From Undaria pinnatifida (lineage: Eukaryota > Sar > Phaeophyceae > Laminariales > Alariaceae), in NCBI GenBank assembly GCA_012845835.1, contig JABAKD010000023.1, positions 14,938,702 to 15,002,701 on the forward strand: a DNA stretch of 64,000 nucleotides, read 5' to 3'. The notes beneath the pieces were generated by a model. That model was not told the origin of the DNA and did not search any database. It saw nothing but the letters and a program-made list of their open reading frames with translations. The stretch's first letter is position 1. Each line of letters begins with the position of its first letter. Below are positions 1-10,535 of this stretch, piece after piece. A program made the translations under genes and the position numbers.

Positions 1-330
1 GCGGATATCTCCCGCCTCTGACCGCCTTTCCGCGCGGTTTCTTCGCTGAGGCGTGCCCCCGCCTCGCGTGCAACCACCGGCTCAGCTGATCCGCCCGCTC
101 GGCGCCGTAGCGCGCGCGCGAGGCCTCGACGTCGAGATCTACGACGAGATCTCCGAAAAATCGTGCCCTGTTAGACGTTTGGTGCGTAGTCTGCACACAG
201 GGCTAATGTGTTCGCGTTATTTCTTCGGTACGTGTTCTCTGACCTCCGACACACGGGGGGGGGTCGATTACCTGGCCGGCGTCGCCATTGCAAAGGCCAC
301 TAAGCGAGGTTTGTGCTAGGATCTGCGGAA
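1..330. repeat. Diverged dispersed repeat; inverted partner at about 25080-25450
   Basis: The GC-rich stretch matches the reverse complement of about 25080-25450. Shared blocks include a tract around GACCGCCTTTCCGC, a GGTTTCTTCG block, CGCCGTAGCGC and ACAGGGCT. Identity is patchy, so this is an old duplication. The longest plus-strand frame (53-319) is not kept open in the partner, so I do not call it coding. The window starts inside or at the edge of the repeat. Confidence 0.6.
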
Positions 331-372
331 GAAAAGTTCGTAATCCCCGAGAACACATGCCACCCAGGCGTG

Positions 373-797
373 GTAGAGAACTGCGAAGTCTACAGCAGCA
401 CGTATACATGTACATGATGTACAGCAGTAGCTGAAGCTATGATGAGCCTGCAGCATCACGAAGCTACAAATGGTATATGCACAGCAGCATCACGAAGCTA
501 CAAATGGTATATGCACAGCAGAATCACGAAGCTACAAATGGTATATGCACAGCAGCAGCTAGGCGTCGTGGAGAACTGCGAACTCTCAATATTTTTGAAC
601 CCCCGGTAGTCTACAGCAGCACGTATAAATCAGCAGCACGTACATGTACATGATGTACAGCAGTAGCTGAAGCTATGATGAGCCTGCAGCATGACGAAGC
701 TACAAATGGTATATGCACAGCAGCATCACGAAGCTACAAATGGTATATGCACAGCAGCATCACAAAGCTACAAATGGTATATGCACAGCAGCAGCTG
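373..797. repeat. Compound tandem repeat (34-bp unit inside a duplicated ~210-bp block)
   Basis: A unit of about 34 bp containing GCTACAAATGGTATATGCAC and AGCAGCATCACGA occurs about three times at 450-550 and again at 695-795. The preceding block with TACATGTACATGATGTACAG and the GTAGCTGAAGC segment is also present twice (about 395-440 and 635-690). There are no variable spacers, so it is a nested minisatellite and not a CRISPR array. Confidence 0.8.
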
Positions 798-1023
798 TGG
801 CCGCGCCTTTCTGCGTAGCAACGCAGAGCGTCACCCAGCTGGGGTAAACCGCCATGCTCTCCCATAATTTCCAGGCTGCCTTCTCGCATTGTTCCGCCGC
901 ACACGGGAAATCGGGAAAAATTTGTCGGCATTTTCCCTTTCCAGTATCTCCCATATATGAATTAACAAACTTCGTCTAACTCTTGGCATTACTTCTTACC
1001 CTCTTAATATTTACTATCCTGCG
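798..1023. other. Unassigned sequence, no gene seen
   Basis: I find no convincing reading frame or repeat here. It leads into a CTTGGCATTA motif near 983 that recurs about 50-100 bases upstream of other GC-rich hairpins in the window. Confidence 0.4.
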
Positions 1024-1028
1024 CTGCG

Positions 1029-1067
1029 ACCGGCGGCCGTCCAGGCCGCCGGCGTAGCCCCTTGTAT
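1029..1067 (+). other. GC-rich hairpin followed by a CCCTTGTA-like motif
   Basis: CCGGCGGCC and GGCCGCCGG form a 9-bp perfect stem with a 5-base loop, followed by GCCCCTTGTA. The same layout (CTTGGCATTA, hairpin, GCCCTTGTA) occurs at about 3138, 31396 and 38312, and inverted at about 21590. I infer a shared terminal structure of a repeat family; the function is unknown. Confidence 0.6.
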
Positions 1068-1074
1068 ATAACAG

Positions 1075-3190
1075 AATCTCGAGACAAAACCAAGCAGGTA
1101 GAAGAGCCGTCTCTTCGGCCTTTGGCCCTGGCTTTAGCACGGCCGCTGACACTCCAGGCAGCCTCTGCTGTAGGCATGAACGAGTGCGGTTGATTCGCAG
1201 CGAACTATCCCGCTGTCCTCGCTTCTATGTGGCCATTGTCCATGCCATTTCATGTCACCTCCCTTCTGTTTTGAGCTCGTCGTTGTGCCGTCGAGGTACG
1301 AGGAAACCCGTACGTACTGGGTGAGAACAGCAGTATGTACGACGAGCATGAACGCCAACTAACAACATTGGCAAACACACAACATCAGGTGCAACAGCAG
1401 TAGCCGAAGGGCGAAACTTCTAGCACATACTGCAGCAACTACTAGCAACCAGAACCACAGCAGATAGCTCAAAGTGCAGTACGAGTGCCGTTGGCAAGTT
1501 TAGTCGTACACGCATCACTCTGTCCAATATATAACAACCGTTTTATGTTCACATTGACGGAGAAAAAAAATATTACATTTTCTATAAGAATGATACGTCG
1601 TACGAGCGGACGTTCTGATTCTGGTGTGCTGCTGCCGTGACACCATCGAGCACACCGCATGTTTTACCCAAACAAGAGCCAACAAGAGGCAGCGCACAGG
1701 GGCCCCCAACACAGAGACACGTGACAACCACGGCCAGCTGTCGATCGCGTAATTCGCCGGTAGTCCATGCTTCGGTGGGTGTATCGAAAGTCGTTCGTAG
1801 TACTGCTGTAGATCGTTGAAAAACCACGTGGCATCGTTCTGGTGGCAGACTCGCCAGTAGACCCCCCAAAATGTATTTATCTTTTTTTTTTCTTGGCCCC
1901 ATGCACCCATTTCCTTTCGTTTCTCTTTTTTAATTGTTTCTTTTTTTCAACGTAATCTCTATGCAAAGATCCTGTTTTGTTTTCATCAATTGTCAGCCGG
2001 CCGCCCCGGTGGTCTAATAATAATAGTGGTTTTACCCTCGAATACTACTAACGTTTGGTTGTCCTTGAGTTCGACACCCACCACGATGACATTTGACTTT
2101 ATTTGCAAAAATGCAAAAAAAAAACAGGAATCAACTGCTGAGAGCGCCTAGCAACGTGGGTAGGTACAATTCGACGCGAGTCGACGAGGGAAGAAAATGC
2201 TGGATTCTCCTCGCGGTAAAAATGAAAGCACGTGCCGAAGTGGGGAGGGAGGATGAGGGCCCGCCATGTGACCCCGGATCTGAGTTACTACTGGGAGGGA
2301 GCGCGAGAGTGGTGCGGGGATAATAAATGAGATGAAGAAAAAAAAATGTTGCAAAGGTATATTATTATTACTACCAGTAAATAATATGCCAGTCTCGAGG
2401 AAATACGCACGGCACTATCAGCAGTCGCCACGGTAGAGACACTCCGGATATTATGTGTTGAGGGGACGCGTCCGATTTCGACAACGTGAAAGCCCCCACG
2501 AAGGAAAGACAGCAGAAACACACATATCCCGCCTTCCCTAGAAAAAACAGAGAAGAAGCGCTACGCCAACCTCCCGTACGAGCAAAGCCACCCCCGCACC
2601 AATCTTAGACAACGCCGCCTCAACGAGAGAGAGATCGCTCTCCTCTTCTACGTTTGTTTTCCTCCTCGCCCGCGACCACGCAGACCAATCAATGCGACAG
2701 CCTTCACGTAACAAACAAAGCAATCTTCTTCCAAAACCTCGCCGGCTGACATGTCCTCATGTCGACGTTTGATGCAAACCGACTTTGCATCCTGTCGACT
2801 TCGAACCTCCATTGCCACGGGGACAGCAGTGCAGTCTCTTCATTAATGCCAAGGCCTCTTTTGTTTCGCCTAGAGGCGACGCAGGTTCTCAATAATACTC
2901 TTTTCGGTATTTTTGTTTGATAGACGCCAACTTTTACCTGACGGCGCATTTAACATAGTTTGTTCCGCCTATCATTGCCTTCTTTGTTGTATAATATTAC
3001 GTTTTTCTTTTGTCAAAGCATGACTTTCATAATCCCATGTTCGTATTAAACTCTTGGCATTACTTTAAGGTTCAATGCATGCCAAATCGGACAGCTACAC
3101 CTTAAGTGGTCGAAGTGCTGCCCTGCCCTACCCGAAGCATGGGCGCCGGTGAATGCTGGCGCCCATGCGGAGCCCTTGTAAATTTATAAA
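1075..3190 (+). repeat. Dispersed repeat family copy 1 (partner 34412-38356)
   Basis: From the CTCGAGACAAAACCAAGCAG block to the hairpin at 3138-3168, this segment is closely similar to 34412-38356. The second copy is longer because it carries a 968-bp TIR element (34943-35910) and about 870 bp of extra sequence (36265-37135). Short frames exist on both strands, but none carries a recognised domain and indels between copies break them. It is probably a non-autonomous transposable element. Confidence 0.75.
3138..3180 (+). other. GC-rich hairpin plus GCCCTTGTA, end of repeat copy 1
   Basis: GCATGGGCGCC and GGCGCCCATGC form a stem, followed by GGAGCCCTTGTA. The same structure ends the second repeat copy near 38312-38356. 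Confidence 0.65.
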
Positions 3191-3340
3191 ATAGATACTC
3201 GTATGATGTTAGAGCTACTTCGAAATTCCTCACCTTAAGTAAAAATACCAACACCATTCATTGTAGTGGAGAAAAACATTTTTTTTTATAAAAGAATAGG
3301 ACCCCTCCCATTAAGAAGAATTTACTCACATATGTATTCG
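3186..3340. repeat. Repeat segment shared with 21289-21570
   Basis: Shared blocks are AATTTATAAAATAGATA, AGTAAAAATACCAA, a TATAGTGGA-like block and GGACCCCTCCCA-like sequence. The other copy carries a long AAT microsatellite in its middle that is absent here. Confidence 0.65.
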
Positions 3341-3868
3341 TACGTATAATTGTGATTTTTTTTTGCTCTTGATCATATCTCTTCGTACACGCACTTTTAG
3401 CCCGCGCGCCCCAGGTGTGGACACATATCAGCAGCGCGGTCACTTTGCGCGAGGTTTGAGCACGATCCGTGCAGTGTGTCGCGCGTGGCAAGCGTTTGAA
3501 GTTTCGATTTTGTAATTTTTCGGCGGTGGCGGATAAGAAAAATCCCCGGGGTTTCGCATATTTTCGTTCTGGTTCTGGTTCTGGTTCTGGTGACAAATCC
3601 CCGGAAGAGGTTTTTCTATTTTACGTACGTAAGTTTTTTTCCCGGTTTCTTCGTGCGGCGTTCACCTTGAGGATGACATCTTCTTTGAGCCAAAAGTTTA
3701 GGTGCACGCGCCCCCTGCGCGCTACAAAAACAAAGCCCCGAGACAACACCGACGCAGACAGGTTCGACACGCTACACCCTCCGCGACAACTCGACGCAGT
3801 CAAAGACCGACCGCAGACCCGCGACAACTTCGACGCAGTCAACGACCGACCGCAGTCAACGACGAACC
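3341..3868 (+). promoter_or_regulatory. 5' leader / upstream region of gene A
   Basis: This stretch holds a short GGTTCT hexamer repeat (about 3569-3590) and a tandem duplication of about 36-40 bp just before the start codon (about 3785-3865, with CGACGCAGTCAA and GACCGACCGCAG). A plus-strand frame at 3469-3909 runs across the start codon in another register and looks fortuitous. No core promoter element can be assigned with confidence. Confidence 0.35.
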
Positions 3869-6800
3869 ATGGCCGAAGCTGCTGGCAAAGTTCCAGGTAC
3901 ACCTCGTGACAACAGAAACAGCACCCCTCTGGCCGAGGACTGTCCTCGGTGCGCTCTCCAGCTCATCCTGCTGGAAAGCAACCACCCGAACCGGGCCGAC
4001 TACCCGGGCTGTCAAGGCTACCCGGATAGTTGTGCATGGGCAGGATTGAAGCTAACCTGGGCCACGGCTTGCAGCTTTTGCTGCGAGGTGCTGCCGGAAC
4101 ATACGATATGTTGGGCGCGAAAGCTCGAGGGTGAGTTCTATTAAGATAGCTGTTTGCAACTTCATATTTCCTTCGTTTTTTTGTGCTCGTGCTCCTACAA
4201 TTGCTGTGCTCTGTATGTGCTTCAGCCATTAACGCTGCGGTGTGTTTCTGTAACTCGTGCGTGTGCGTGCGTGTGCGTGCGTCCATATCTAGCCCATGGA
4301 CTGTCATGTCGTTATGCTGTCGCTGTGTCGTGTTGTCATGCTGACGCTTTGTCGTATGGTCACGCCGTCTGTCGTGTCTTCATGGCGTCGTGTTTTGCAC
4401 TTTTTTTTTCAGTAAATGTAAGGATCGTGCTAGATTGCAAATCAGCTCGAAAACGGTCCTTATATTTTTGGTCGATCGATCGTGATGTTTTTCTTCAATT
4501 TTTGCACAGCAGTCATTTTTGCGTCAGCCGGTGGGTGGGTCGACGCTGCGGCGTGCTTCTGTAAGACACGCGTGCATGGTCGTGCGTGTATACCTAGCCG
4601 AGAGACTATGTTATGTCGTGTCGTTATTATGCTGTCGCTGTCGTTTCGTCATGCCGACTGTCGTGCGTTCATGTCTGCCTGTCTCACCGTGTGGTGTGGT
4701 GCTATTTTGTTTGGGCGTGTTGAATCACTATGCTATTTTTTCAGTAAATGTAAAGATCGTGCAACTTCAAATTCCCTTCGTTTTACATGCTCGTGCTCCT
4801 ACAATTGCTGTGCTCTGTATGTGCTTCAGTCATTAACGCTGCTGTATGTTTCTGTAACTCGTGCGTGTGCGTGCGTGTGCGTGCGTCCGTATCTAGCCCA
4901 TGGACTGTCATCTAGTTATGCTGTCGCTGTGTCGTGTCGTCATGCTGACGCTTTGTCGTGTGGTCACGCCGTCTGTCGTGTCTTCATGGCGCCGTGTTTT
5001 GCACTTTTTTTTTCAGTAAATGTAAGGATCGTTCGACATGGCAAATCAGTACGAAAACGGTCCTTATATTTTTGGTCGATCGATCATGATGTTTTTCTTC
5101 AACTTTTGCACAGCAGTCGTTTTTGCGTCAGCCGGGGGGTGGGTCGACGCTGCGGCGTGCTGCTGTAAGACACGCGTGCATGGTCGTGCGTGTATACCTT
5201 TCTCTGTGTTTCTGTAACTCGTGCGTGCATGTGCGTGCGTGGGCGTGCGTGTGCGTGCGTGGGCGTGCGTGTGCGTGCGTGCTGTCGTGTCGTTGTGCTT
5301 TCGCTGTGTCGTGTCGTCATGCTCATGGCACCGTTTTTTGCACTCTTTTTTTCAGTAAATAAATGTAAGGATCGTACGACATTGCAAATAACTACGAAAA
5401 CGGCCCTTATTTTTTCGGTCGATCGATCGTGCAGTTTTTGTTCGATATTTGCACAGCAGTACACTTTCGGTAGGTCAACGCTGCGGCGTGCTGCTGTAAG
5501 ACAAGCGTTCATGGTCGTGCGTGTATTCATAGCCGAGACACTACAGTATGTCGTGTCGTTATGCTGTCGTCGTGTCGTTTCGTCATGCTGACTGTCGTGT
5601 GTTCATGGTTGCCCGTCCCATCGTTTGGTGTGGTGCTGTTTAGTTTGGGCGTGGGGAAATAATTTTTGTCCTCGACTTTTTGTACTATTTTTTCCAGTAA
5701 ATGTAAGGATCGTACGACATGGCAAATCAGTACGAAAACGGTCCGTATATTTTCGGTCGATCGATCGTGAAGTTTTTGTTCGGTTTTCGCACAGCATTAG
5801 GTCGACAGATCGTGAAGTTTGCGGCGTGCTCTGTAACACATGCGTGCATGGCCGTGCGTGTATACCTAGCCGAGAGACTATGTCGTGTCATTGTTATATC
5901 GCTGTGTCGTTTCGTCATGCTGACTGCCGTGTGTTCATGGCTGCCTGTCGCATCGTTTCGTGTGGTGCTGTTTTGTTTGGGAGTAGTGTGGTCCCAACGA
6001 TTTCTTCTCGTATATCTTCTGCTGCTTTTTTCCTGGTGTTTTCCCGGATGTGTTTCGCAGGTAAATTCTCCTCCACCGGAAAGGCTCTTTACGCGAACTT
6101 CCACCTCCACGAGACTGACTGTGTAACCAAGACCGAAGACGACACGCCGGTCAACGCCAGGAAGCCCTCCTCCACTGACGTGAGTTGGGGTTCTCTGCCT
6201 GTAGTATTATCCAGTATCATCATGCATTATCTTTCTGATTTGTTTATGATATTTTTTTCGATATTTGTCCGATATTTTTCCGATATTATTTCTGATATTT
6301 TTTCCGATATTTGTCCAATAATTTCCCGATAATGTTTTCAATCTTTTTTCCAGCAAACACTATCGTACAAAAGTCCCATCTTACTACAAGCCCAGCACAG
6401 CACAGCACAGCTTTTTAACAATCAAAGCACACGTAGCGCGACAAGCATATTTCCGATATTATTGCCTATAGTTGGCTAATATTTTTCCGAAGCTGTTAAA
6501 CAATTTCTCCGATATTTGTCCCATAATTTCCCGATATTGTTTTCGATATTGTTTTCAGTAAATTCACCATCATCGTACGAAAGTCCCGTATTACCACAAG
6601 CACCGCGCAGCACAGCCCTCTAAACAGCAATCAAAGCACAAGACACGTAGGGGGTGCCGCTCGACAAGCGCATGTCGATGTTAGTTGGCTTTCGCTTAGT
6701 GTAATCGTCGAACGAAGGGGGTGCTGCTTGACAAGCGCATGCCGATGATAGTTGGCTTTCGCTTAGTATAATCGTCGAATATTTCCCCGATATTTGTTTC

Positions 6801-7662
6801 GATATTTGTCCGATATTTTTCCGATAATTGTTTCTGATATTTTTCCCGATATCTGACCGTTTTTTTTCCGATATTGTTCCTGATATTTTTTTCCGGTATT
6901 TGGCCAATAATTCCCCGATATTGTTTTCGATATAATTTCAGCAAATTCCCTATTGTAGGGAAGTCCCGCTTCACCACAAGTCGTTTGACCACAAGCATAG
7001 CACAGCACAGCGCTATCCGCACACAAACAATCATCCCCTAGTTTTCTTTTCCGATAATTTTCCGATATTGTTTTGTGTTAATAGTTTGGTTGTATTAATT
7101 TGTTTGTCCCCGATATAACATCAATGCACACGTTATTTCTCCGATAGAACATCAATGCCCACGTTGTAGGTGCTGCGCGACAACGACTTTCCCCGCTCAA
7201 ATCACACACAAAACACGCAACTTTTAGAGCAACAGCAGTAGCAGCAACAACAGCATGTTGTTTTCGTTTGTATGATATTTGTGGATATTTTACAATTAAT
7301 TATCGCGCAAGTACATTTCAGCCTGATTTCTAAAACTCGCTTCGCCTCCGCTGCCCTCCCTTCTCCATTATTGTTGCCACGCGATACAGATTGGCAACAG
7401 GTGTCAGGATTGCCTCCGTGACGAGGGCAAGGCCGTCATCTCCGAAGGCGACCACCTCGTGGATTCGTGCATCAAGCCGTGGCACGTCGGCTGTGCCCTG
7501 AAGCGCCGCCGCCAAATGGTGGAGATCACGACGGAAGCCGACGTGCGTGCGACGGCAAACAGCGCCCAGAGATCTCGCAACATCGCCGCTAGCCGGAACT
7601 CCACCCCTTCCAAGCGTGCCCGCGAGAGCCTCGCCAGGGGCGAACAACTGGACCTTTCTTAG
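3869..7662 (+). CDS. Gene A: Cys-rich putative zinc-binding protein, three exons
   Basis: I do not recognise the product. Read as exons 3869-4130, 6061-6179 and 7390-7662, it gives an unbroken 217-residue frame. Donors are GTGAGT at 4131 and 6180; acceptors end TTTCGCAG and GATACAG; phases fit (1, then 0). ATG 3869 is the first Met in frame. Exon 1 has a CPRC pair, a PGC, an ACSFCC cluster and ends KLEG. Exon 2 has HLHETDC. Exon 3 has CQDC, then ISEGDHL and WHVGCA, spaced roughly like a PARP-type Cys/His finger. The tail is basic (KRRRQ, SKRARE). Gene B shares the pattern I.EG.HL then H..CA; gene C shares C..C then KLEGE. Zinc binding is inferred from Cys/His spacing only. Both introns are unusually repeat-filled. 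The stop lies 288 bases before the Helitron ORF, so capture by that element cannot be excluded. Confidence 0.6.
4150..6050 (+). repeat. Tandem repeats filling intron 1 of gene A
   Basis: About five copies of a 270-340 bp unit occur. Each carries a polypyrimidine tract plus CAGTAAATGTAAGGATCG (near 4410, 4740, 5013, 5352 and 5692), then TTTTCGGTCGATCGATCGTG-like sequence, GTCGACGCTGCGGCG and a TGCGTG/GTCGTGTCGT-rich stretch. A larger duplication (about 4154-4410 versus 4759-5013) is superimposed. Each unit starts with a strong acceptor-like polypyrimidine-CAG. Confidence 0.8.
6230..7150 (+). repeat. Degenerate GATATT repeats in intron 2 of gene A
   Basis: Motifs TTTCCGATATTTGTCC, TTTCCCGATAT and TGTTTTCGATAT recur at about 6240-6350, 6440-6560, 6780-6940 and 7040-7150. 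A separate tandem duplication of about 70 bp lies at about 6650-6780 (GACAAGCGCATG, TTAGTTGGCTTTCGCTTAGT). The reverse strand gives Lys/Ile/Ser-rich frames that are translation artefacts of the repeat. Confidence 0.75.
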
Positions 7663-7734
7663 GCTCACTACATTGAACATTGAACTTGAACTTAAAACAT
7701 CGAGTGTTGCGCAAGCGAGCACGCGAAAAGCAAG

Positions 7735-7945
7735 CGAGTACGCGAGAGTATATCTCTACAGAGAATAGAAATAAATTGCCAAGCCAGACGAGTGACTCTT
7801 CAGGGAACGCGTGGTTAAAGAAGGTTTAGTGCAAGAGACATATCCCCACAGCGAATAGAAAGGCATAGAAAGGAACTTCCGTAAGCCAAACTAGGGAACG
7901 CGTGGTTAACGGTTTAATACAAGAGAAAATACAAGAGAGGTTTCT
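7735..7945 (+). repeat. ~80-90 bp tandem repeat between gene A and the Helitron ORF
   Basis: Repeated blocks are GGGAACGCGTGGTTAA, ACAGAGAATAGAAA / ACAGCGAATAGAAA, TAAGCCAAAC-like sequence and TACAAGAGA. It ends a few bases before the Helitron start codon, so it could lie in the element's 5' untranslated or subterminal region. Confidence 0.6.
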
Positions 7946-7950
7946 ACGTA

Positions 7951-9260
7951 ATGAGCAGGGCTCCATCGTCACCACCATCGCGTGTTGCACGTTCTCATCG
8001 TCTTGAGGTCCCTCCATTTGGAGGTCTTTCTGTCGTCTTGCTCGATCCACACAGTGTTCGGTACTTGAACTTGAACAACCCACTCAATACCAAGTGCAAG
8101 TTTTGCCATGCCCTGAAATGGAAAGAAGAAAACACAAACTGTTGCAGCAAAGGCAAGTGTGTTGTGCACCCACTCCTTCCTCTTCCTCCAGATATTAAGG
8201 ATGTGTTTAGCACGCCTAGTTTCCTGAAACGCCAACGCTCTTATAATGGCACATTTGCGATGACAGCCCTTGGAGCATCACCTTCGCCCGCGTGGACACA
8301 ACCCTCATACCCTAGCATGCTCAAGCTCCACGGCAAGCCGTATCACCGTGTAATGGATAGTTTCCGTGAATCGTACGGAGGCACCGTAGCTAACAACCAA
8401 GCAAGAATGTACATGTATGACAATGAACTTCAAACAAACGTCAAACGCCTGAACCTAGATGCAGATACTCTCACATACTTGAGTAATCGTATCAAACAAG
8501 ACAACAAGTGGGTCAAACAATACCGTACCCTTCTCCTTGAAATCGACCAGAGCGAACAGCACAACCTGTGGATATCTTTTGAGGAGACGGCTCGTGTTAC
8601 ACCAACTGCTCGCACTGAAATTGCAGCTTTATTATACGAAGACAATGACCGCACACCTGCCCAAAGGCATGTCTACACATTTCCGCGCAGCGGTCCAACT
8701 GACGAATGTGGCCAGCCTCGGTTCGTGCCTATCTGGTCCGTTTTATATGAATCTCTACAATTCCCACTTTTGCACTATTTTGGCAAACCAGGTTGGAGCC
8801 CAGGGTGGTATGGTGACAACAGGAAATCACGCACACTCTCAACCACTACTGGGAAACCAGTTCAGATTTTTCAATATTGTCGTCAACGACTCCTGTGCGA
8901 GCCCGCTTTCCAAATTCTGTCGACGCTTGCTCAAGAACATGCCTGTGACTCCTATGCAAGGCAAGATGATATAGTTATTTCTTATTGTGATAAGCAACTT
9001 CCAAAGAAGCGTCTCACAACACTCAACGCTATCAACGACGCTGCACGAGAGGCTGCCGTTGGAAAACGTCTCCCAGTCAGTTTTCATGGGGCCCCGGCAA
9101 ACCGCAAAAGAAAGCAATTGGATGCAATGGCCGTAGTCACACGTATGGGGAAGCCACACTTGATGGTAACGTTCACAGCAAACCCCAAATGGCCAGAGAT
9201 AGTAGAAAACTTACACAAAGGCCAAACAGGAATGGATCGCCCAGATTTGGTAAACCGTGT
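7951..9260 (+). pseudogene. Helitron Rep/helicase, N-terminal part (interrupted by Copia element)
   Basis: About 437 residues are open from ATG 7951 to the insertion point. The block has the usual Helitron N-terminal features: a CKFC.A..W motif near residue 50, a CC..GKCV segment, LPLPP, LHGKPYHRV near residue 128, and near residue 400 DAMAVVTRMGKPHLMVTFTANPKWPEI-type sequence containing Rep motif 1 (VTFTANP). It ends DRPDLVNRV, and the family then continues VF.MKL, which is what follows the right LTR at 14028. The reading frame runs on into the LTR and stops at 9327. Rep nicking and rolling-circle replication are established for the family; here the gene is broken. Confidence 0.85.
9256..9260 (+). 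other. 5-bp target site duplication (left) of the Copia element
   Basis: CGTGT immediately precedes the left LTR and is repeated at 14028-14032 immediately after the right LTR. With one copy removed, the Helitron frame reads continuously through N-R-V-F-K-M-K. Confidence 0.85.
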
Positions 9261-9546
9261 TGTTGATTGTATGCTTGGATATGATGCGGATATGATGACG
9301 GTTGAGTATTGTAGGGGTTTCCAGTGATAAGTTGGCTACATGATGGCGGGATATCGGGATGGTGGAAATACTCCGCCTATTTATCCGCCTTTCTTCCTGG
9401 CGAGCGCACTCCACGCTGCGCCTTGGCTAGGAGCAACTTAATTTATATATGTTCGTCTTATACTTGTCTTCATACCGGTGACTTCACTACCCCACTATTG
9501 TCAGCTCAACGGGTAAGCCCTCTACGCTTGTAGGGATCAACAAACA
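9261..9546 (+). repeat. Left LTR of Copia element
   Basis: It begins TGTTGATTGT and ends ATCAACAAACA. It matches 13742-14027 with no difference that I noticed. Confidence 0.9.
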
Positions 9547-9662
9547 CGATAACTATCGTGTTACGTACGCGGTACTATCCCTGTTCGAAGCAAAGGGTGT
9601 TGAGTGACGTGGGCTCTTCTGCGGAAGAGAGATAGCTGGAGAAATCAGCCGTCTTTTGAACC

Positions 9663-10535
9663 ATGCCTGAGGGCGAGGTGAACATGGGCGATGTGGACGT
9701 GAAGGCGTTGGCAGCGAGAGCGAGGAGCTCTCAGCTGGCAAAGATGCGGGAGCTGGAAGAGCTGCTCGCAATACGGGACCAACTTGAGAAAGAAATCGAG
9801 GGTGGTTTCCGTTATGGTTTCCGGACCATAGACCAAGTTTCGGCAGGATGGCACGATTTCTACCGAATCGAAGGTCGCATTGAGGAAAGCGAACTCATCA
9901 TTCGCGAGTACTCGCAACTTCTCCTCGAGCTCTCGAGCTTCTCTTTACGACTGGAGCGAATGCGAGGCATTTCTCAGCCGTCTCAGGTACCAAAGAGGGG
10001 AGCGGGCGTGGCCAGATGTGAGTCACAGCTCGTAATTCCAGTACTTGAGACTGGGGATGAGAGCACTGCTCAGCAGCAGCCGCAGCAGCAGCAGCAGCAG
10101 CAGTTCAAGACGGAGAGAAGTTTCATAGTGGAATTAGAGACAAGAAGGAAAGAGCAGGAGGAGCTCTTGCAGCTGCCATTGAAGCAGCAGCAGCAGGAGC
10201 TGCAGCCTCCGGTGGCACCATCCCCCGTTTGGACGTCACAGCTCGTATACCCAATGCTTGAGACTGGGAACGAGCGCACTGCACAGCAGCAGCCGCAGGG
10301 GCAGCAGCAGCAGCAGTTTGAGACGGGGGAGAAGGGATTGCTCGCAGATTTGGTTGTGAAACCAAATTACGAGCAGTATCTGCCGTGCTCCGTGGGAGCG
10401 GCGGCTGCTGAGCCCGTTGATGTGTGGGCCCGGGTTGGGGTCGGCACAAGGTGGCTGGTTGCGGTGGAGGACGCTGGGTGTGGGAGGCACGGACACCCAG
10501 GTGGAGGATCCTTCCCACCGTTTGCACCAGACTAA
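9663..10535 (+). CDS. Gag-position ORF of the Copia element, coiled-coil and Gln-rich
   Basis: A 290-residue open frame starts at ATG 9663, 116 bases after the left LTR. The N-terminal half is charged and heptad-like (MRELEELLAIRDQLEKEIE near residues 28-46, then another stretch around 75-110). The middle has two imperfect repeats built on SQLV.P.LETG.E.TAQQQPQ, each with poly-Gln encoded by CAG runs. I see no CCHC knuckle and no protease motif. Its position suggests a gag-like product, but sequence alone does not prove that. It could be gag, or a replacement ORF in a non-autonomous element. Confidence 0.5.
   Translation: MPEGEVNMGDVDVKALAARARSSQLAKMRELEELLAIRDQLEKEIEGGFRYGFRTIDQVSAGWHDFYRIEGRIEESELIIREYSQLLLELSSFSLRLERMRGISQPSQVPKRGAGVARCESQLVIPVLETGDESTAQQQPQQQQQQQFKTERSFIVELETRRKEQEELLQLPLKQQQQELQPPVAPSPVWTSQLVYPMLETGNERTAQQQPQGQQQQQFETGEKGLLADLVVKPNYEQYLPCSVGAAAAEPVDVWARVGVGTRWLVAVEDAGCGRHGHPGGGSFPPFAPD

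Noticed and set aside
450-797. Regular ~34-bp repeats resembling a CRISPR array
   Set aside because: There are no unique spacers between repeats, units are contiguous, and the genome is eukaryotic in gene structure. It is a minisatellite.
3469-3909. 146-codon plus-strand frame overlapping the gene A start
   Set aside because: It crosses the gene A start in another register and relies on the GGTTCT and 40-bp repeats. The ATG 3869 frame has a better exon structure.
6620-7034. Lys/Ile/Ser-rich minus-strand frames in gene A intron 2
   Set aside because: They are generated by the GATATT repeat; overlapping registers give the same kind of peptide.
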